DNA of 44,128 nt from Virgibacillus oceani. GTDB taxonomy: Bacteria > Bacillota > Bacilli > Bacillales > Amphibacillaceae. The stretch lies in the NCBI RefSeq assembly GCF_014638995.1, contig NZ_BMFR01000002.1, positions 1-44,128 on the forward strand. The letters are read 5' to 3'. Under the pieces are notes generated by a model. The model was not told where the DNA came from. It did no database searches and was given only the letters and a program-made list of their open reading frames with translations. The first letter of the stretch is position 1. Each line of letters starts with the position of its first letter. Both the position numbers and the translations under genes were made by a program. Of the stretch, positions 17,667 through 27,397 are shown piece after piece.

Positions 17667-18497
17667 TTATGATGTTTGTAATGCTGATTGCTCGGTTCTA
17701 TTCGCGAATATACAGCGACCCTTTCCATGTGGAATACACATTGGGGTTCCGAACATAGGGTCGAATGTTACATCACATTTCATTTGGAAAACCTCATGGA
17801 CTAAATTGCAAGTAACAATTTCTTCCGGTTTCCCCTGTGCAAATACCTTTTTATCTTTTATCGCAACAATGTGATGCGCATAGCGGCATGCAAGGTTTAA
17901 GTCATGTAAAACCATGACCACAGTACGGCCATCTTTTTCATTTAATTCAAATAAAAGATCAAGGACATCAATTTGATGAGTCATATCTAAGTAAGTAGTT
18001 GGTTCATCCAAAAGAATGGTATCTGTTTCCTGTGCCAACGTCATCGCAATCCAAGCGCGCTGCCGTTGCCCTCCGGATAATGAGTCAACTGAACGGTCCT
18101 TTAAATCAAGCATATTTGTAGCTTCAAGTGCATGATGAACAGCATTTTCATCTTCTTTTGACCAGGATTTCAAGAATCCACGATATGGATGTCTTCCCTG
18201 TTTAACCAATTCCATTACAGTAAGTCCTTCTGGAGTGACGGGACTTTGAGGTAAAATAGACAGTTTCTTAGCAACTTCCTTCGTACCCATTTTTGCAATA
18301 TCGGCCCCATCTAATACAACATCACCGCCCTTTGGCTTAAGCAGGCGTGCAAGCGAGCGCAGTAATGTTGATTTTCCACAGCCATTTCCTCCAATGAATA
18401 CAGTAATCTCACCTTTTGGAATTGTTATATTTAAATCATCAATTATAATATCTTCACCATAGCCAAGCGTTAAATCGTTCGCCGTTAACGTTTGCAT
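17667..18497 (-). CDS. yusV: iron-siderophore ABC transporter ATPase (YusV/FecE-like)
   Basis: A 276-residue ATPase of the Fe3+-siderophore/cobalamin importer family. Walker A is GGNGCGKST (36-44), the signature LSGGQ (140-144), Walker B TILLDE (160-165), and the C terminus [12 protein letters not shown] is typical of YusV. In B. subtilis, YusV is a shared ATPase that energises several siderophore permeases encoded elsewhere. The same is likely here, since no permease or binding protein is adjacent. The start at 18497 has GGAG 8 bases upstream. A Fur-type box and sigma-A promoter lie just upstream, indicating iron repression. Symbol by family resemblance. Confidence 0.85.
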   Translation of the reverse strand: MQTLTANDLTLGYGEDIIIDDLNITIPKGEITVFIGGNGCGKSTLLRSLARLLKPKGGDVVLDGADIAKMGTKEVAKKLSILPQSPVTPEGLTVMELVKQGRHPYRGFLKSWSKEDENAVHHALEATNMLDLKDRSVDSLSGGQRQRAWIAMTLAQETDTILLDEPTTYLDMTHQIDVLDLLFELNEKDGRTVVMVLHDLNLACRYAHHIVAIKDKKVFAQGKPEEIVTCNLVHEVFQMKCDVTFDPMFGTPMCIPHGKGRCIFANRTEQSALQTS

Positions 18498-18579
18498 TGG
18501 ACTCTCTCCCCTAAACGCATTAAAAAACACCTGCACTGTTACATATGTACGGTCGTTTTTTAATAAGTATTGTACCTAT

Positions 18580-18608
18580 AGTTTATTGGGTTTTGAATCA
18601 TTAGTCAA
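18580..18608 (-). promoter_or_regulatory. promoter of the siderophore ATPase gene
   Basis: Minus-strand TTGACT (18603-18608), a 17-base spacer and TAAACT (18580-18585). The Fur box ends 6 bases upstream of the -35. Confidence 0.6.
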
Positions 18609-18614
18609 TGATTT

Positions 18615-18629
18615 TGAGAATCATTTTCA
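18615..18629 (-). promoter_or_regulatory. Fur box
   Basis: The plus strand reads TGAGAATCATTTTCA, matching the Bacillus 7-1-7 Fur consensus TGATAATnATTATCA at all but two positions. It adjoins the -35 of the siderophore ATPase promoter, which fits iron-dependent repression. Confidence 0.75.
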
Positions 18630-18744
18630 ATGAATTTTTTTTTAAATGTAAATGAAGTATAAATTTAGCGCTATTTACTAGCGGCATGGTAAGCGACGTC
18701 CAACTCCAGTGGACAAGGTACGATGTGAAGCACAGTATCATATA

Positions 18745-20205
18745 TTAATTATTCTGTATCCATTTTGCCAGTTCGCCCCTTACGAGTTTATTTGAGGCAT
18801 TTCTTGGCAATTTATCAACAAAGAATACTTGTTTTGGAACCTTATATTTTGCTAAGTAATTATTGGAATATTTAATGACATCACTTTCGGAAATGGTTTG
18901 ATCAATTGCTACCACGAATGCTACAGGAACCTGTCCCCACGTTTCATCAGCTTTGCCGACAACTCCGACCTCTGATACCTGTTCTATACCGGAAAGGACA
19001 CTTTCTACTTCTGACGGATAAATATTCTCGCCGCCGGAAATAATTAAATCTTTTCTGCGGTCAACGACATACAAAAAACCTTCATGATCCAGATAACCAA
19101 GATCCCCCGTTGCAAGCCACCCATTTTGAAACGCACTATTGGTTGCTTCTTTTTTGTTAAAGTACCCTCTGGTTACCATAGGGCCTTTGACAAAAATTTC
19201 ACCAACAGAATCCTCTTTTGTATGATCAATTTTTAGTTGTGCCGGAAATAAAGGCTTACCGGCTGAACCTATCTTATTCAAGGCATTTAATGGACTTAAT
19301 GTCACGATTTGCGAAGACGTTTCTGTCATGCCATAAGACTGAAAAACTGGAATATGTTTTGCTTTTGCTTTTTCCAATAATGGTCTTGGAGCCGGTCCGC
19401 CACCAAGCAGCATACAGCGAAACGTATCCGGATATGTATTGTTTCCCAGTAAATCCACTAGTCTTTTCAGCATAACAGTAACAACAGAGACCATGGTAAC
19501 ACCGCGTTCCATAATAGCATCTTGGACAACTTGTTGATCAAACTTTTCCATTAAATAAACGGGCATACCATAAATGACACTTTTAATGAATATAGATAAA
19601 CCACTTACATGAAAAATTGGTAAAGCAGCAAGCCATTTGTCATTGGAATCCAGCCCTATATTTAACGCTGACCCCATGGCACTCCACCAGTGATTTCCGT
19701 ATGTATGAATGACCCCTTTTGGAAATCCGGTTGTTCCAGATGTGTAAATAATCGTAAATACATCATCCAAAATAATTTCCGTTTGAAGGTCGGTTTCCAT
19801 TTCGGGAAGATGGCTGATTTCAGAGAACGTTTTTACTGGTACAGGGAGATCCATTACCATAACTTCCTTTTCAAGACTATCACACGTTAAAACAACCATC
19901 ATTTCCGCATCATTTATCTGATAGGTTAATTCTTCTTTTGTTAGACGTGTATTTAATAGTACGGAGACTGCACCAATATAGCTAAGGGCATGAATGGCAA
20001 TCACCATGGAAGCATTATTGGTAGATAAAACACCTACATGGGTGCCTTTTCCTACACCATAATTTGCTAACTTTTTGGCAAATTGCTGGCTATTTGTTTT
20101 CAATTTTGAAAAAGTAATCGTTTTTCCATTTATATGTTCGATTGCTATTTGATCAGGCGCTATATCTGCTTGTTTTGTTAACCAATGCGGAATTACTTCA
20201 GGCAT
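18745..20205 (-). CDS. menE: o-succinylbenzoate-CoA ligase
   Basis: A 486-residue ANL-superfamily adenylating enzyme that activates o-succinylbenzoate to its CoA thioester in menaquinone synthesis. The P-loop-like A3 motif is IIYTSGTTGFPKG, A5 is SYGMTETSS, and A7-A8 is ATGDLGYLDHEG plus DRRKDLIISGGENIYPSE. The catalytic lysine lies in the terminal NASNKLVRGEL. AGGGG lies 8 bases before the ATG. A strong terminator separates it from menB upstream, so it probably has its own promoter, although I could not pick a convincing one. Downstream there is no menC. Confidence 0.94.
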   Translation of the reverse strand: MPEVIPHWLTKQADIAPDQIAIEHINGKTITFSKLKTNSQQFAKKLANYGVGKGTHVGVLSTNNASMVIAIHALSYIGAVSVLLNTRLTKEELTYQINDAEMMVVLTCDSLEKEVMVMDLPVPVKTFSEISHLPEMETDLQTEIILDDVFTIIYTSGTTGFPKGVIHTYGNHWWSAMGSALNIGLDSNDKWLAALPIFHVSGLSIFIKSVIYGMPVYLMEKFDQQVVQDAIMERGVTMVSVVTVMLKRLVDLLGNNTYPDTFRCMLLGGGPAPRPLLEKAKAKHIPVFQSYGMTETSSQIVTLSPLNALNKIGSAGKPLFPAQLKIDHTKEDSVGEIFVKGPMVTRGYFNKKEATNSAFQNGWLATGDLGYLDHEGFLYVVDRRKDLIISGGENIYPSEVESVLSGIEQVSEVGVVGKADETWGQVPVAFVVAIDQTISESDVIKYSNNYLAKYKVPKQVFFVDKLPRNASNKLVRGELAKWIQNN

Positions 20206-20270
20206 TATAATTACCCCTATCTACTTTTAGTTATATCTTGATGTTTTACACTTTATCTAGTTAGTATAAG

Positions 20271-20307
20271 AAAAAAAGCCTTTGCCAATTCCGGCAAAGG
20301 TTTTTTT
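20271..20307. terminator. bidirectional terminator between menB and menE
   Basis: CCTTTGCC pairs with GGCAAAGG around AATTCC, flanked by seven A on one side and seven T on the other, so the minus-strand transcript from menB meets a clean intrinsic terminator before menE. Confidence 0.85.
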
Positions 20308-20326
20308 CCTGCTAATGAGCAAAATA

Positions 20327-21145
20327 TCAAGGAAAACGCGGAAACTGATCCCAGTCTGGCTTTCTTTTCTCTTTAAACGCGTCTCTTCCTTCTTTTGCTT
20401 CATCAGTCGTGTAGTAAAGAAGTGTAGCGTCCCCGCCCATTTGCTGTAATCCTGCAAGACCGTCTGTCGCAGCATTGAATGATGCTTTCAAGAAGCGTAA
20501 TGCAGTTGGTGATTTTTCTAAGATTTCTTTACACCATTGCAATGTTTCTTCCTCTAGCTTTTCAAGTGGAACCACTTTGTTAACCATGCCCATTTCATAA
20601 GCTTCTTCAGCATTATATTGACGGCATAAGTACCAAATTTCTCTTGCGCGTTTTTGTCCTATCATACTAGCTAAATAGCCAGCACCGTAGCCCGCATCAA
20701 AGCTTCCGACTTTAGGTCCAGTTTGTCCAAAAATAGCGTTGTCAGCAGCAATTGTTAAGTCGCAAACAACATGCAGTACATGTCCCCCGCCAATAGCATA
20801 GCCTGATACCATTGCAATTACAGGCTTTGGAATTGTCCGCATTAAACGCTGTAAATCAAGTACATTTAGACGTGGAACTTGGTCATCACCAACATACCCG
20901 CCATGCCCTCTTACAGTTTGATCTCCACCAGAACAAAATGCTTTATCTCCTGCACCAGCCAAAACAATAACACCGATTGATGAGTCATCACGCGCGTCGG
21001 CGAAAGCATCAATCATCTCGTTTACAGTTAACGGTGTAAATGCATTATGCTTTTCCGGACGGTTCATTGTTACCTTTGCAACACCGTTATACTTTTCATA
21101 AATAATTTCTTTGTATTCTTTTACTTGTTCCCATTGTACTGTCAT
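20327..21145 (-). CDS. menB: 1,4-dihydroxy-2-naphthoyl-CoA synthase
   Basis: A 272-residue crotonase-fold enzyme that closes the second ring, turning o-succinylbenzoyl-CoA into DHNA-Co[15 protein letters not shown] and [16 protein letters not shown] form the oxyanion and CoA sites, and [11 protein letters not shown] is characteristic of MenB. The C-terminal [12 protein letters not shown] is also typical. AAGGAGG lies 7 bases before the ATG at 21145, giving the B. subtilis length (271). The apparent extension to 21217 overlaps menH and is rejected. Last gene before the terminator in menFDHB. Confidence 0.96.
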   Translation of the reverse strand: MTVQWEQVKEYKEIIYEKYNGVAKVTMNRPEKHNAFTPLTVNEMIDAFADARDDSSIGVIVLAGAGDKAFCSGGDQTVRGHGGYVGDDQVPRLNVLDLQRLMRTIPKPVIAMVSGYAIGGGHVLHVVCDLTIAADNAIFGQTGPKVGSFDAGYGAGYLASMIGQKRAREIWYLCRQYNAEEAYEMGMVNKVVPLEKLEEETLQWCKEILEKSPTALRFLKASFNAATDGLAGLQQMGGDATLLYYTTDEAKEGRDAFKEKRKPDWDQFPRFP

Positions 21146-21191
21146 TTTTCTTCCTCCTTCTGAAATTAATGCTATGTAATTTGCAACAGTC

Positions 21192-22010
21192 TTACGTTGT
21201 CGCAAAAACAAACTCACTTACTATTCTACCAAAAAACTCCGCTTGTTCCACGTGAATTGCATGACCTGCATTTTCAGCAACTACCAAACGACTTGATTGC
21301 AGGCTATATTTCATCTTTTTATTTAGTTGAACAAACTTTGTATCCCTTTCACCTGCAATTAATAAAATAGGAATATGAAGCTGGTCTAACCTGGACCACC
21401 AAGACGGCTGGGTGCCTGTCCCCATATACCGCAGCGATTGCACTAGCCCTTCCTCTGTTTGTGCTAAACGTTCATTACGAATTGTTTGTCTAATTTCTTC
21501 AGGTAACGCTTTTTGTGTTTCAAAAAGCGGAATAGACTCCCAAAAATCAATAAACTTTGCTAATCCCTCATTTTCAATTTTTTGAGCGAGTTTTTCATCA
21601 TGCCTCATTCGATTATTTCGTTCTCTAACCAACTCTAATCCAGGGGAAGCACTCTCCAAAATTAACGATTTTATAAGTCGGGGATAGGTCATCGCGAATG
21701 ACAATGCAGTCCTTCCCCCCATTGAATAGCCCGCTAAGTGGATATCCTTTAGTTTCAGATGGTTGAACAGTTCCACTAGGTCGTCACAACACATTTCCAT
21801 TGTTCTTGGACTTTCAGTTTTGGTTCTGCCATGACCAGGCAAATCAATTGTTACAATTTGAAAATCCGACTGCCACCTCTCAACAAATTTATCCCATGTT
21901 AAAGAGCTACCCGTAAATCCATGCAATAAAACTATTGTTTGCCCCTTGCCGCTTATTTTATACCAATACGACGCATCATTTATTGTATAAAACAATCTAT
22001 CAAACCTCAT
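21192..22010 (-). CDS. menH: SHCHC synthase MenH (YtxM)
   Basis: A 272-residue alpha/beta hydrolase that eliminates pyruvate from SEPHCHC to give SHCHC. The catalytic triad is visible as S96 in GYSMGG, D223 in GERDTK and H250 in AGHAIH; the family motif LLHGFTGSS is at 28-36. The start overlaps the menD stop by 11 bases and has no good ribosome site, so translation is probably coupled to menD. In B. subtilis this gene is ytxM, in the same position. Confidence 0.93.
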   Translation of the reverse strand: MRFDRLFYTINDASYWYKISGKGQTIVLLHGFTGSSLTWDKFVERWQSDFQIVTIDLPGHGRTKTESPRTMEMCCDDLVELFNHLKLKDIHLAGYSMGGRTALSFAMTYPRLIKSLILESASPGLELVRERNNRMRHDEKLAQKIENEGLAKFIDFWESIPLFETQKALPEEIRQTIRNERLAQTEEGLVQSLRYMGTGTQPSWWSRLDQLHIPILLIAGERDTKFVQLNKKMKYSLQSSRLVVAENAGHAIHVEQAEFFGRIVSEFVFATT

Positions 22011-23742
22011 TCGCTAGAATTTCATTTTCGATGGATCTCCATTTTCCTTTATGCCACTCCATATTTGTTTGACGATCCGTTTTCACTTCAATAACAGAAA
22101 GTCCTTTTCTATCATAGCTGGAATAAAGCGCACTTTTTAGGTCTTGCGCATTACTTACATTGCTGTATATTCCATCGTACATGTCAATAGCCTTCTCAAA
22201 TTCAATATCCGAAGGGGTACCAAACAGGCTTTCAAAATGCTTTTCTGAGTTTGCCTGAGGTAAGAAGGAGAAAATTCCACCACCATTATTGTTGATTAGC
22301 AAAATCGTTATATTTAGGCTGTAATGCTTAGCAGCGAGAAGACCATTTAAATCATGAAAAAACGATAGGTCTCCAAGCAATAATGTCACATGCTGACCCA
22401 AAGCTGCTGCACCAAGACCACTGGAAACCATTCCATCAATTCCATTTGCCCCACGATTAGCAAGTACAGTGATATCTTTTGGCGTTGTCATAAAAAACGT
22501 ATCGACATCTCTTACGGCCATGCTATTTCCGACATACAGGCTGCTTTTTTCAGGTATAACGTCCAGTAAATACCGGACTGCATTTCCTTCTGTAAGATCT
22601 TCTTTTTCACTTTTTGCTAAAAGGTGTTTTTTTGCAATAAGATTCATTCCCTGCCATTTCTTCAACCACGAGTCATTAAAAGATAAATCATTTGCAATAC
22701 GAACTAAATCATCACAAAGCATTACCGGATTGGCATAAATGAATTGTGTTGCATTTCCAGCAGGTTCGCGATACCCAGCATTCTCTTCTACTATAAATTG
22801 CGGAATGTCTTTATGTTCCTTTACATAAAAAAGATAAGCTTTCGATACAGGCATGGCACCAAATCGAATGATAAAATCAGGCTTTAATTGTTTGCGAATT
22901 GATTTATTACGTAAAAATGCATCAAAGCCCTCGATTACATGATCTTTATGGTGTTCGCCTGATCTTAGCTGCGATAATGGATCTGCCAAAATAGGCAAAT
23001 TCCATGCGGAAGCAAAATGGACAACTGCTTGTACCAAATTCTCATCAGTTTGTGGTCCGCAAACAATTAATCCTTTCCGTCCACTTTTAAGCTTATCTGC
23101 CAATTGATTTATTTGATTAGCCTGTAATTTGCGATCACCATCAAGTGTTGGATAATATCCTGGTTTGACATTTTCCCCCCACAAATTCGCCAAAGAAAAA
23201 TCCGGTATAAGCGGTTCCCGTACTGGAAAATTTATGTGAACTGGTCCAGCGTTTCCTTCTTTTGCAGTATGAACAGCCCGAGAAGCTTTACTCCTTACAT
23301 AAGATAGCATTTTTGTATCACCCTCAGGTAACGCCAGTTCATGGAACCATTTAACATAGTCCCCATATAATTTTATTTGTTCGATTGCTTGTGGTGCTCC
23401 AACATCTCTTAACTCATGCGGACGATCAGCCGTTATAACCACTAACGGAACCCTGCTGTAATGCGCTTCAACAATTGCTGGAAAATAATTAGCCGCTGCT
23501 GTTCCTGAAGTGCAGACTAATGCAACCGGTCTTTTGTTTTGATTTGCCATCCCTAAAGCAAAAAAAGCCGCAGACCGTTCATCAATAATTACCCATTGTT
23601 TTATTTCAGGGTGTTCTGACACTGTCATAGCGATTGGCGTCGACCTTGATCCTGGCGATATGACTACTTCGGATAAACCACTTTTCACAAGCTCATCAAC
23701 AAAATTTGCCGTATATCGTGATAATGTTTCTGTATGTTCCAT
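22000..23742 (-). CDS. menD: SEPHCHC synthase
   Basis: A 580-residue thiamine-diphosphate enzyme joining isochorismate and 2-oxoglutarate, the first committed menaquinone step. The N-terminal block VISPGSRSTPIA is the substrate-binding signature. RPVALVCTSGTAAANYFPA follows near residue 80. The ThDP/metal motif begins at GDLSFFHDLNG (D458) and ends with INNNGGGIFSF. It starts 2 bases after the menF stop, with GGGGGA inside the end of menF. Confidence 0.96.
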   Translation of the reverse strand: MEHTETLSRYTANFVDELVKSGLSEVVISPGSRSTPIAMTVSEHPEIKQWVIIDERSAAFFALGMANQNKRPVALVCTSGTAAANYFPAIVEAHYSRVPLVVITADRPHELRDVGAPQAIEQIKLYGDYVKWFHELALPEGDTKMLSYVRSKASRAVHTAKEGNAGPVHINFPVREPLIPDFSLANLWGENVKPGYYPTLDGDRKLQANQINQLADKLKSGRKGLIVCGPQTDENLVQAVVHFASAWNLPILADPLSQLRSGEHHKDHVIEGFDAFLRNKSIRKQLKPDFIIRFGAMPVSKAYLFYVKEHKDIPQFIVEENAGYREPAGNATQFIYANPVMLCDDLVRIANDLSFNDSWLKKWQGMNLIAKKHLLAKSEKEDLTEGNAVRYLLDVIPEKSSLYVGNSMAVRDVDTFFMTTPKDITVLANRGANGIDGMVSSGLGAAALGQHVTLLLGDLSFFHDLNGLLAAKHYSLNITILLINNNGGGIFSFLPQANSEKHFESLFGTPSDIEFEKAIDMYDGIYSNVSNAQDLKSALYSSYDRKGLSVIEVKTDRQTNMEWHKGKWRSIENEILANEV

Positions 23743-23744
23743 AT

Positions 23745-25130
23745 TTATCCCCCTAAAACAGTTAGCATTGGTAAGAATTTGATTGTAGTCTCCTCGTATT
23801 CTGCTTCAGGGTCGGAGTCTTTCACAACACCACATCCAGCAAATAAAGATGCCTCGTCACCTTGAATAAGTCCTGAACGAATTGCGACGGCAAACTCACC
23901 ATTCTGATTACGATCCAGCCACCCTATAGGTGCACCATACCAGCCTCTGTCCATCTGTTCATGCTCCCTGATAAAAGCTAACGATGTTTCTTTTGGAACG
24001 CCCCCTAAGGCAGGTGTAGGGTGCAATTGTTTGATTATATCAAATATGCTATACCCGTTTTGAAGTGTTGCCTTAACAGGAGTAAACAAATGCTGTAAAT
24101 TTTTTAATGGATAGATAATTGGTTCGTTAGGAATTTGAATATCTGTACAATAGTTCTTAATTGCCTCTTTAATCATTTTTACTACAAAATCATGTTCTTC
24201 ACGATTTTTCGAATCATGCAATAATGCCTGACTAATTTTTACATCTTCGGATTTAGTTTTCCCTCTGGGTGCAGTTCCAGCCAAACACGTAGATAGCAGC
24301 TGTTTATTTTCTAGCTTTACAAGTCTTTCAGGTGTAGCACCAACAAAGCAATCGTTCCCATGTTCAAATGCGAAAATATAACAATTGGTTTGGGATGTTA
24401 TGAAATTTGACAAAATTGCCGTAATCTCTGCCTTTTTTGATAGCTTTAATCGCATCTCACGTGCTAATACTATTTTTTCTGCTTCATTTTGCTTAATTTC
24501 CTCTGTTGCTAGCCGAACAATATTTTTCCATTGCTCTGGTGCAAATTCCTTTCTTTCCTTAATTGTTGCACCTTCAGGAAGATTTCCTGAATAGTTTAAT
24601 AGTAGTGATTCTGACCGCTGTAGTTCTTCAGCCAGCTGTACAGAATGATCATCTTTTGTTACGTATAGATTTATCGTTAAAAAGTGATCTGATTTATTCT
24701 TAGTTAAAATAAACTGCGGAATAATAAATTCACTATCTTCAAAATTTCTCCAAAGATTGTTTTTTTCTTTCATTGGATCAAATGACATACCGCCCATCGC
24801 CACCATTCCTGTACCTGGTGCATGGGATGGATTATGAACAATAGCATCTTCGGTAATTTTTCTCCACTGCTCTTCTGTTGCTTGAAAGCGATCATTTCTT
24901 CCTTTTATATGAAAAGCAGACCCTATACCAACCAAATAGAATTGATCTGAAGTGCTTGTCCAAAATGTTCGATCCAATTTCAAATCTTTTGCGGCTTCAA
25001 AAAAATGAAGTGGTTCAATGTTATCTATTTCTTTTGTCATACTTACAAATTGATTCTTACTACTGTATTTTGCTTTTTCAATAGCCTGTTCTAGTAATGA
25101 TTCTAACAAGCCTTGCTTCGTTTCAATCAT
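23745..25130 (-). CDS. menF: isochorismate synthase
   Basis: A 461-residue chorismate-utilising enzyme converting chorismate to isochorismate. The catalytic domain occupies the C-terminal ~260 residues, with EKIVLAREMRLKLS, the conserved CLAGTAPRGKT, the acidic HDSKNREEHDFVV, and GGVPKE...GWYGAPIGW. First gene of menFDHB. GGAGG lies 9 bases before the ATG. Because isochorismate also feeds catecholate siderophores, the nearby iron-regulated ATPase is noteworthy, but the operon context points to menaquinone. Confidence 0.94.
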   Translation of the reverse strand: MIETKQGLLESLLEQAIEKAKYSSKNQFVSMTKEIDNIEPLHFFEAAKDLKLDRTFWTSTSDQFYLVGIGSAFHIKGRNDRFQATEEQWRKITEDAIVHNPSHAPGTGMVAMGGMSFDPMKEKNNLWRNFEDSEFIIPQFILTKNKSDHFLTINLYVTKDDHSVQLAEELQRSESLLLNYSGNLPEGATIKERKEFAPEQWKNIVRLATEEIKQNEAEKIVLAREMRLKLSKKAEITAILSNFITSQTNCYIFAFEHGNDCFVGATPERLVKLENKQLLSTCLAGTAPRGKTKSEDVKISQALLHDSKNREEHDFVVKMIKEAIKNYCTDIQIPNEPIIYPLKNLQHLFTPVKATLQNGYSIFDIIKQLHPTPALGGVPKETSLAFIREHEQMDRGWYGAPIGWLDRNQNGEFAVAIRSGLIQGDEASLFAGCGVVKDSDPEAEYEETTIKFLPMLTVLGG

Positions 25131-25177
25131 CTATATAAACCTCCGTTGCACTAACAAATCATAAAACATCCATATCT

Positions 25178-25206
25178 ATTTTATTCTCTTTTTCTTTGTT
25201 TCTCAA
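25178..25206 (-). promoter_or_regulatory. menFDHB promoter (sigma-A)
   Basis: Minus-strand TTGAGA (25201-25206), a 17-base spacer and TAAAAT (25178-25183), upstream of the menF ribosome site. Confidence 0.6.
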
Positions 25207-25216
25207 GAAATCATAA

Positions 25217-25245
25217 TTGACACCCCATGACGATTTGCCTAAACT
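25217..25245 (+). promoter_or_regulatory. menA-menI promoter (sigma-A)
   Basis: TTGACA (25217-25222), a 17-base spacer and TAAACT (25240-25245). It lies back to back with the menF promoter, with the -35 boxes about 10 bases apart, so one regulator could control both. Confidence 0.65.
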
Positions 25246-25282
25246 TAATGTGATATTGTAGAAAAACAGGGGAGAGAACTAC

Positions 25283-26209
25283 ATGCAAAATCCATCTATC
25301 AAACATGCCTTAAATGAAAAAGGCGGCTTTCAAATATGGTGGCGTTTAATGCGTCCACATACATTAACAGCATCTTTTGTACCTGTTTTTGTTGGTACAA
25401 TGCTTGCATTAGTTGATGGTTCAATTGATATATTCTTATTTTTAGCCATGTTGCTAGCATCTATGCTCATCCAAGCAGCAACAAATATGTTTAATGAATA
25501 TTACGATTATGTACGTGGATTAGACAACGAAGAATCTGTTGGAATCGGTGGCACAATTGTCCGCGATGGAATTTCAGCAAATACCGTTTTACGACTTGCA
25601 CTAGCTTTCTTTGGAATCTCCATTTTACTTGGTATATACATTTGTATGGTATCAAGCTGGTGGATTGCACTTATTGGTTTAGTATGTATGTTATTTGGCT
25701 ATCTTTATACGGGCGGTCCTTTTCCAATTGCTTATACCCCGTTTGGCGAAGTTTCTGCTGGATTTTTTATGGGTACCGTAATTATTGGTATAAGCTATTT
25801 TATTCAAACTACTGAGATTACAGGCGAAATTATTTGGATTTCAATACCGGTAGCTATTTTTATTGGCACTATTATGCTGTCCAATAATATCCGCGATTTA
25901 GATGGCGATAAAGAAAATGGTCGTAAAACAATCGCTATTTTGATTGGCAGGGAAAATGCCATAAGATTTTTAGCATTTTTGTTTATTGCAGCATACACAT
26001 TAACTATTATCTATATCATCAGCAATATGCTGCCGTTTTGGTCATTGTTAACCATGCTGAGTATTGTGAAGGCAATTGACGTAATTAGAAAATTCCAAGG
26101 AAAAACAAAACCACTTGAAATGCTTCCAGCCATGGTTGCAACAGGAAAAACAAATACTGTCTATGGATTTTTATTAGGATTATCATTATTAATCAGTAAA
26201 TTCTTTTAG
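25283..26209 (+). CDS. menA: 1,4-dihydroxy-2-naphthoate polyprenyltransferase
   Basis: A 308-residue UbiA-family membrane prenyltransferase that attaches the isoprenoid chain to DHNA, giving demethylmenaquinone. The two acidic metal/diphosphate motifs are NEYYDYVRGLD (71-81) and NNIRDLDGD (201-209); about eight to nine membrane spans are apparent. GGGGAGAG precedes the ATG. It diverges from menF and is followed after 12 bases by a DHNA-CoA thioesterase-like gene, so the two steps after MenB are encoded together. Confidence 0.95.
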   Translation: MQNPSIKHALNEKGGFQIWWRLMRPHTLTASFVPVFVGTMLALVDGSIDIFLFLAMLLASMLIQAATNMFNEYYDYVRGLDNEESVGIGGTIVRDGISANTVLRLALAFFGISILLGIYICMVSSWWIALIGLVCMLFGYLYTGGPFPIAYTPFGEVSAGFFMGTVIIGISYFIQTTEITGEIIWISIPVAIFIGTIMLSNNIRDLDGDKENGRKTIAILIGRENAIRFLAFLFIAAYTLTIIYIISNMLPFWSLLTMLSIVKAIDVIRKFQGKTKPLEMLPAMVATGKTNTVYGFLLGLSLLISKFF

Positions 26210-26221
26210 GGAGCTATTAAG

Positions 26222-26605
26222 ATGGATCTAAAAAATACGTTAATGGAATCATTAGGGATTGAAGTTAAAACAATCGAGAAAGATCTAGTAATCATGACAA
26301 TGCCAGTTGACAAAAGAACACATCAACCAGCTGGATATTTGCACGGCGGCGCAAATGCTGCACTTGCTGAAACCGCGGCAAGCGTTGGTGCTTACGTAAA
26401 TGCAGATCCCGAGAAATTTAATATATTCGGCATTGAAATAAATGCAAATCATGTTAAAAGTAAACGTGAGGGCATTGTTACGGCTAAAGCAATACCACTC
26501 CACAGAGGGAAAACAACAATGGTATGGGAGATTAAAATAGTAGATGAAAGCAATAATCTTATCTGTGTTTCATGTTGTACGATAGGTATTGTAGCTAAAA
26601 AATAA
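26222..26605 (+). CDS. menI: hotdog thioesterase, probable DHNA-CoA hydrolase
   Basis: A 127-residue hotdog-fold acyl-CoA thioesterase of the YuxO/PaaI-like family. HQPAGYLHGGANAALAET holds the conserved HGG (41-43) and the likely catalytic Glu50. B. subtilis YuxO is the close relative. Hydrolysis of DHNA-CoA is the step between MenB and MenA, and direct linkage to menA here strongly suggests that role. GGGAG lies about 8 bases before the ATG. Without the neighbour I would only call it a hotdog thioesterase. Confidence 0.8.
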   Translation: MDLKNTLMESLGIEVKTIEKDLVIMTMPVDKRTHQPAGYLHGGANAALAETAASVGAYVNADPEKFNIFGIEINANHVKSKREGIVTAKAIPLHRGKTTMVWEIKIVDESNNLICVSCCTIGIVAKK

Positions 26606-26666
26606 TATCCTTAAATAGGATGTTCTACCTGATATAAAGTATCAACAGCTCAGATTCTGAAAAAGC

Positions 26667-26704
26667 AAAGACCTAGCCCTTATATAAAGGAACTAGGTCT
26701 TTTT
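26667..26704 (+). terminator. menA-menI terminator
   Basis: AAAGACCTAG pairs with CTAGGTCTTT, with an inner CCTT/AAGG helix, followed by TTTC. Confidence 0.8.
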
Positions 26705-26806
26705 CGTGGATTTAGAAAACTAAAAACCGAGCGCTGTTACGTACATGAATCATTTTGCGGTGGAAGCCGTTTATATATTTCCAAACCAATTGAACATCCC
26801 CATCAT

Positions 26807-27397
26807 TTACAGGACATCCGCCTGTTTCTGCTCAATCCACCTGCGCATCTTAATAAATACTGGAACAAATAACGCCCCTACAATAATACCTTTTATTACG
26901 TTAAATGGCAGAATTCCAGCCATTACTGTATACCATTTAACACTCTCAATTTTCATTTGTTCCATTCCCATAAACCAAGCATATATGGGTAAAAAAACAA
27001 GATAGTTTAATATACTCATTCCAATAGTCATGATAATTGTTCCAATAATTAGACCAAATACAATGCTTTTCATATTTTTATGTTTATGGTACAAAAAGGC
27101 TGCGGGTACGATAAACATGACACCTGCAAGGAAATTTGACGTTACACCTACAGGCTCCCCACCGCCGATTGCCAGGTAGAGAAGATTTTTAATTGCCTCT
27201 ACAATTACCCCGGCAAGCGGAGAAAAAATTAACGCTGCAACTAATGCCGGAATATCACTAAAATCAATCTTTAAATATCCAAACCCAGGTAAAACAGGAA
27301 AATTCAAAATAAATAATAAAAGTGAAATAGTCCCCATTAATGCTAAAATAATTACTTTAAATAACTTTGATGATTGCACATTTGTATGTTGCATCAT
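26807..27397 (-). CDS. ribU: riboflavin ECF transporter S component
   Basis: A 196-residue integral membrane protein with about six spans, the substrate-binding (S) subunit of an energy-coupling-factor vitamin transporter. FGYLKIDFSDIPALVAA is the RibU signature, and GGGEPVGVTSNFLAG another conserved loop. It binds riboflavin and needs the shared EcfA/A'/T module, which is encoded elsewhere. AGGAGG precedes two adjacent ATG codons. The FMN riboswitch in the leader confirms flavin-related control and supports the substrate. Confidence 0.95.
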   Translation of the reverse strand: MMQHTNVQSSKLFKVIILALMGTISLLLFILNFPVLPGFGYLKIDFSDIPALVAALIFSPLAGVIVEAIKNLLYLAIGGGEPVGVTSNFLAGVMFIVPAAFLYHKHKNMKSIVFGLIIGTIIMTIGMSILNYLVFLPIYAWFMGMEQMKIESVKWYTVMAGILPFNVIKGIIVGALFVPVFIKMRRWIEQKQADVL

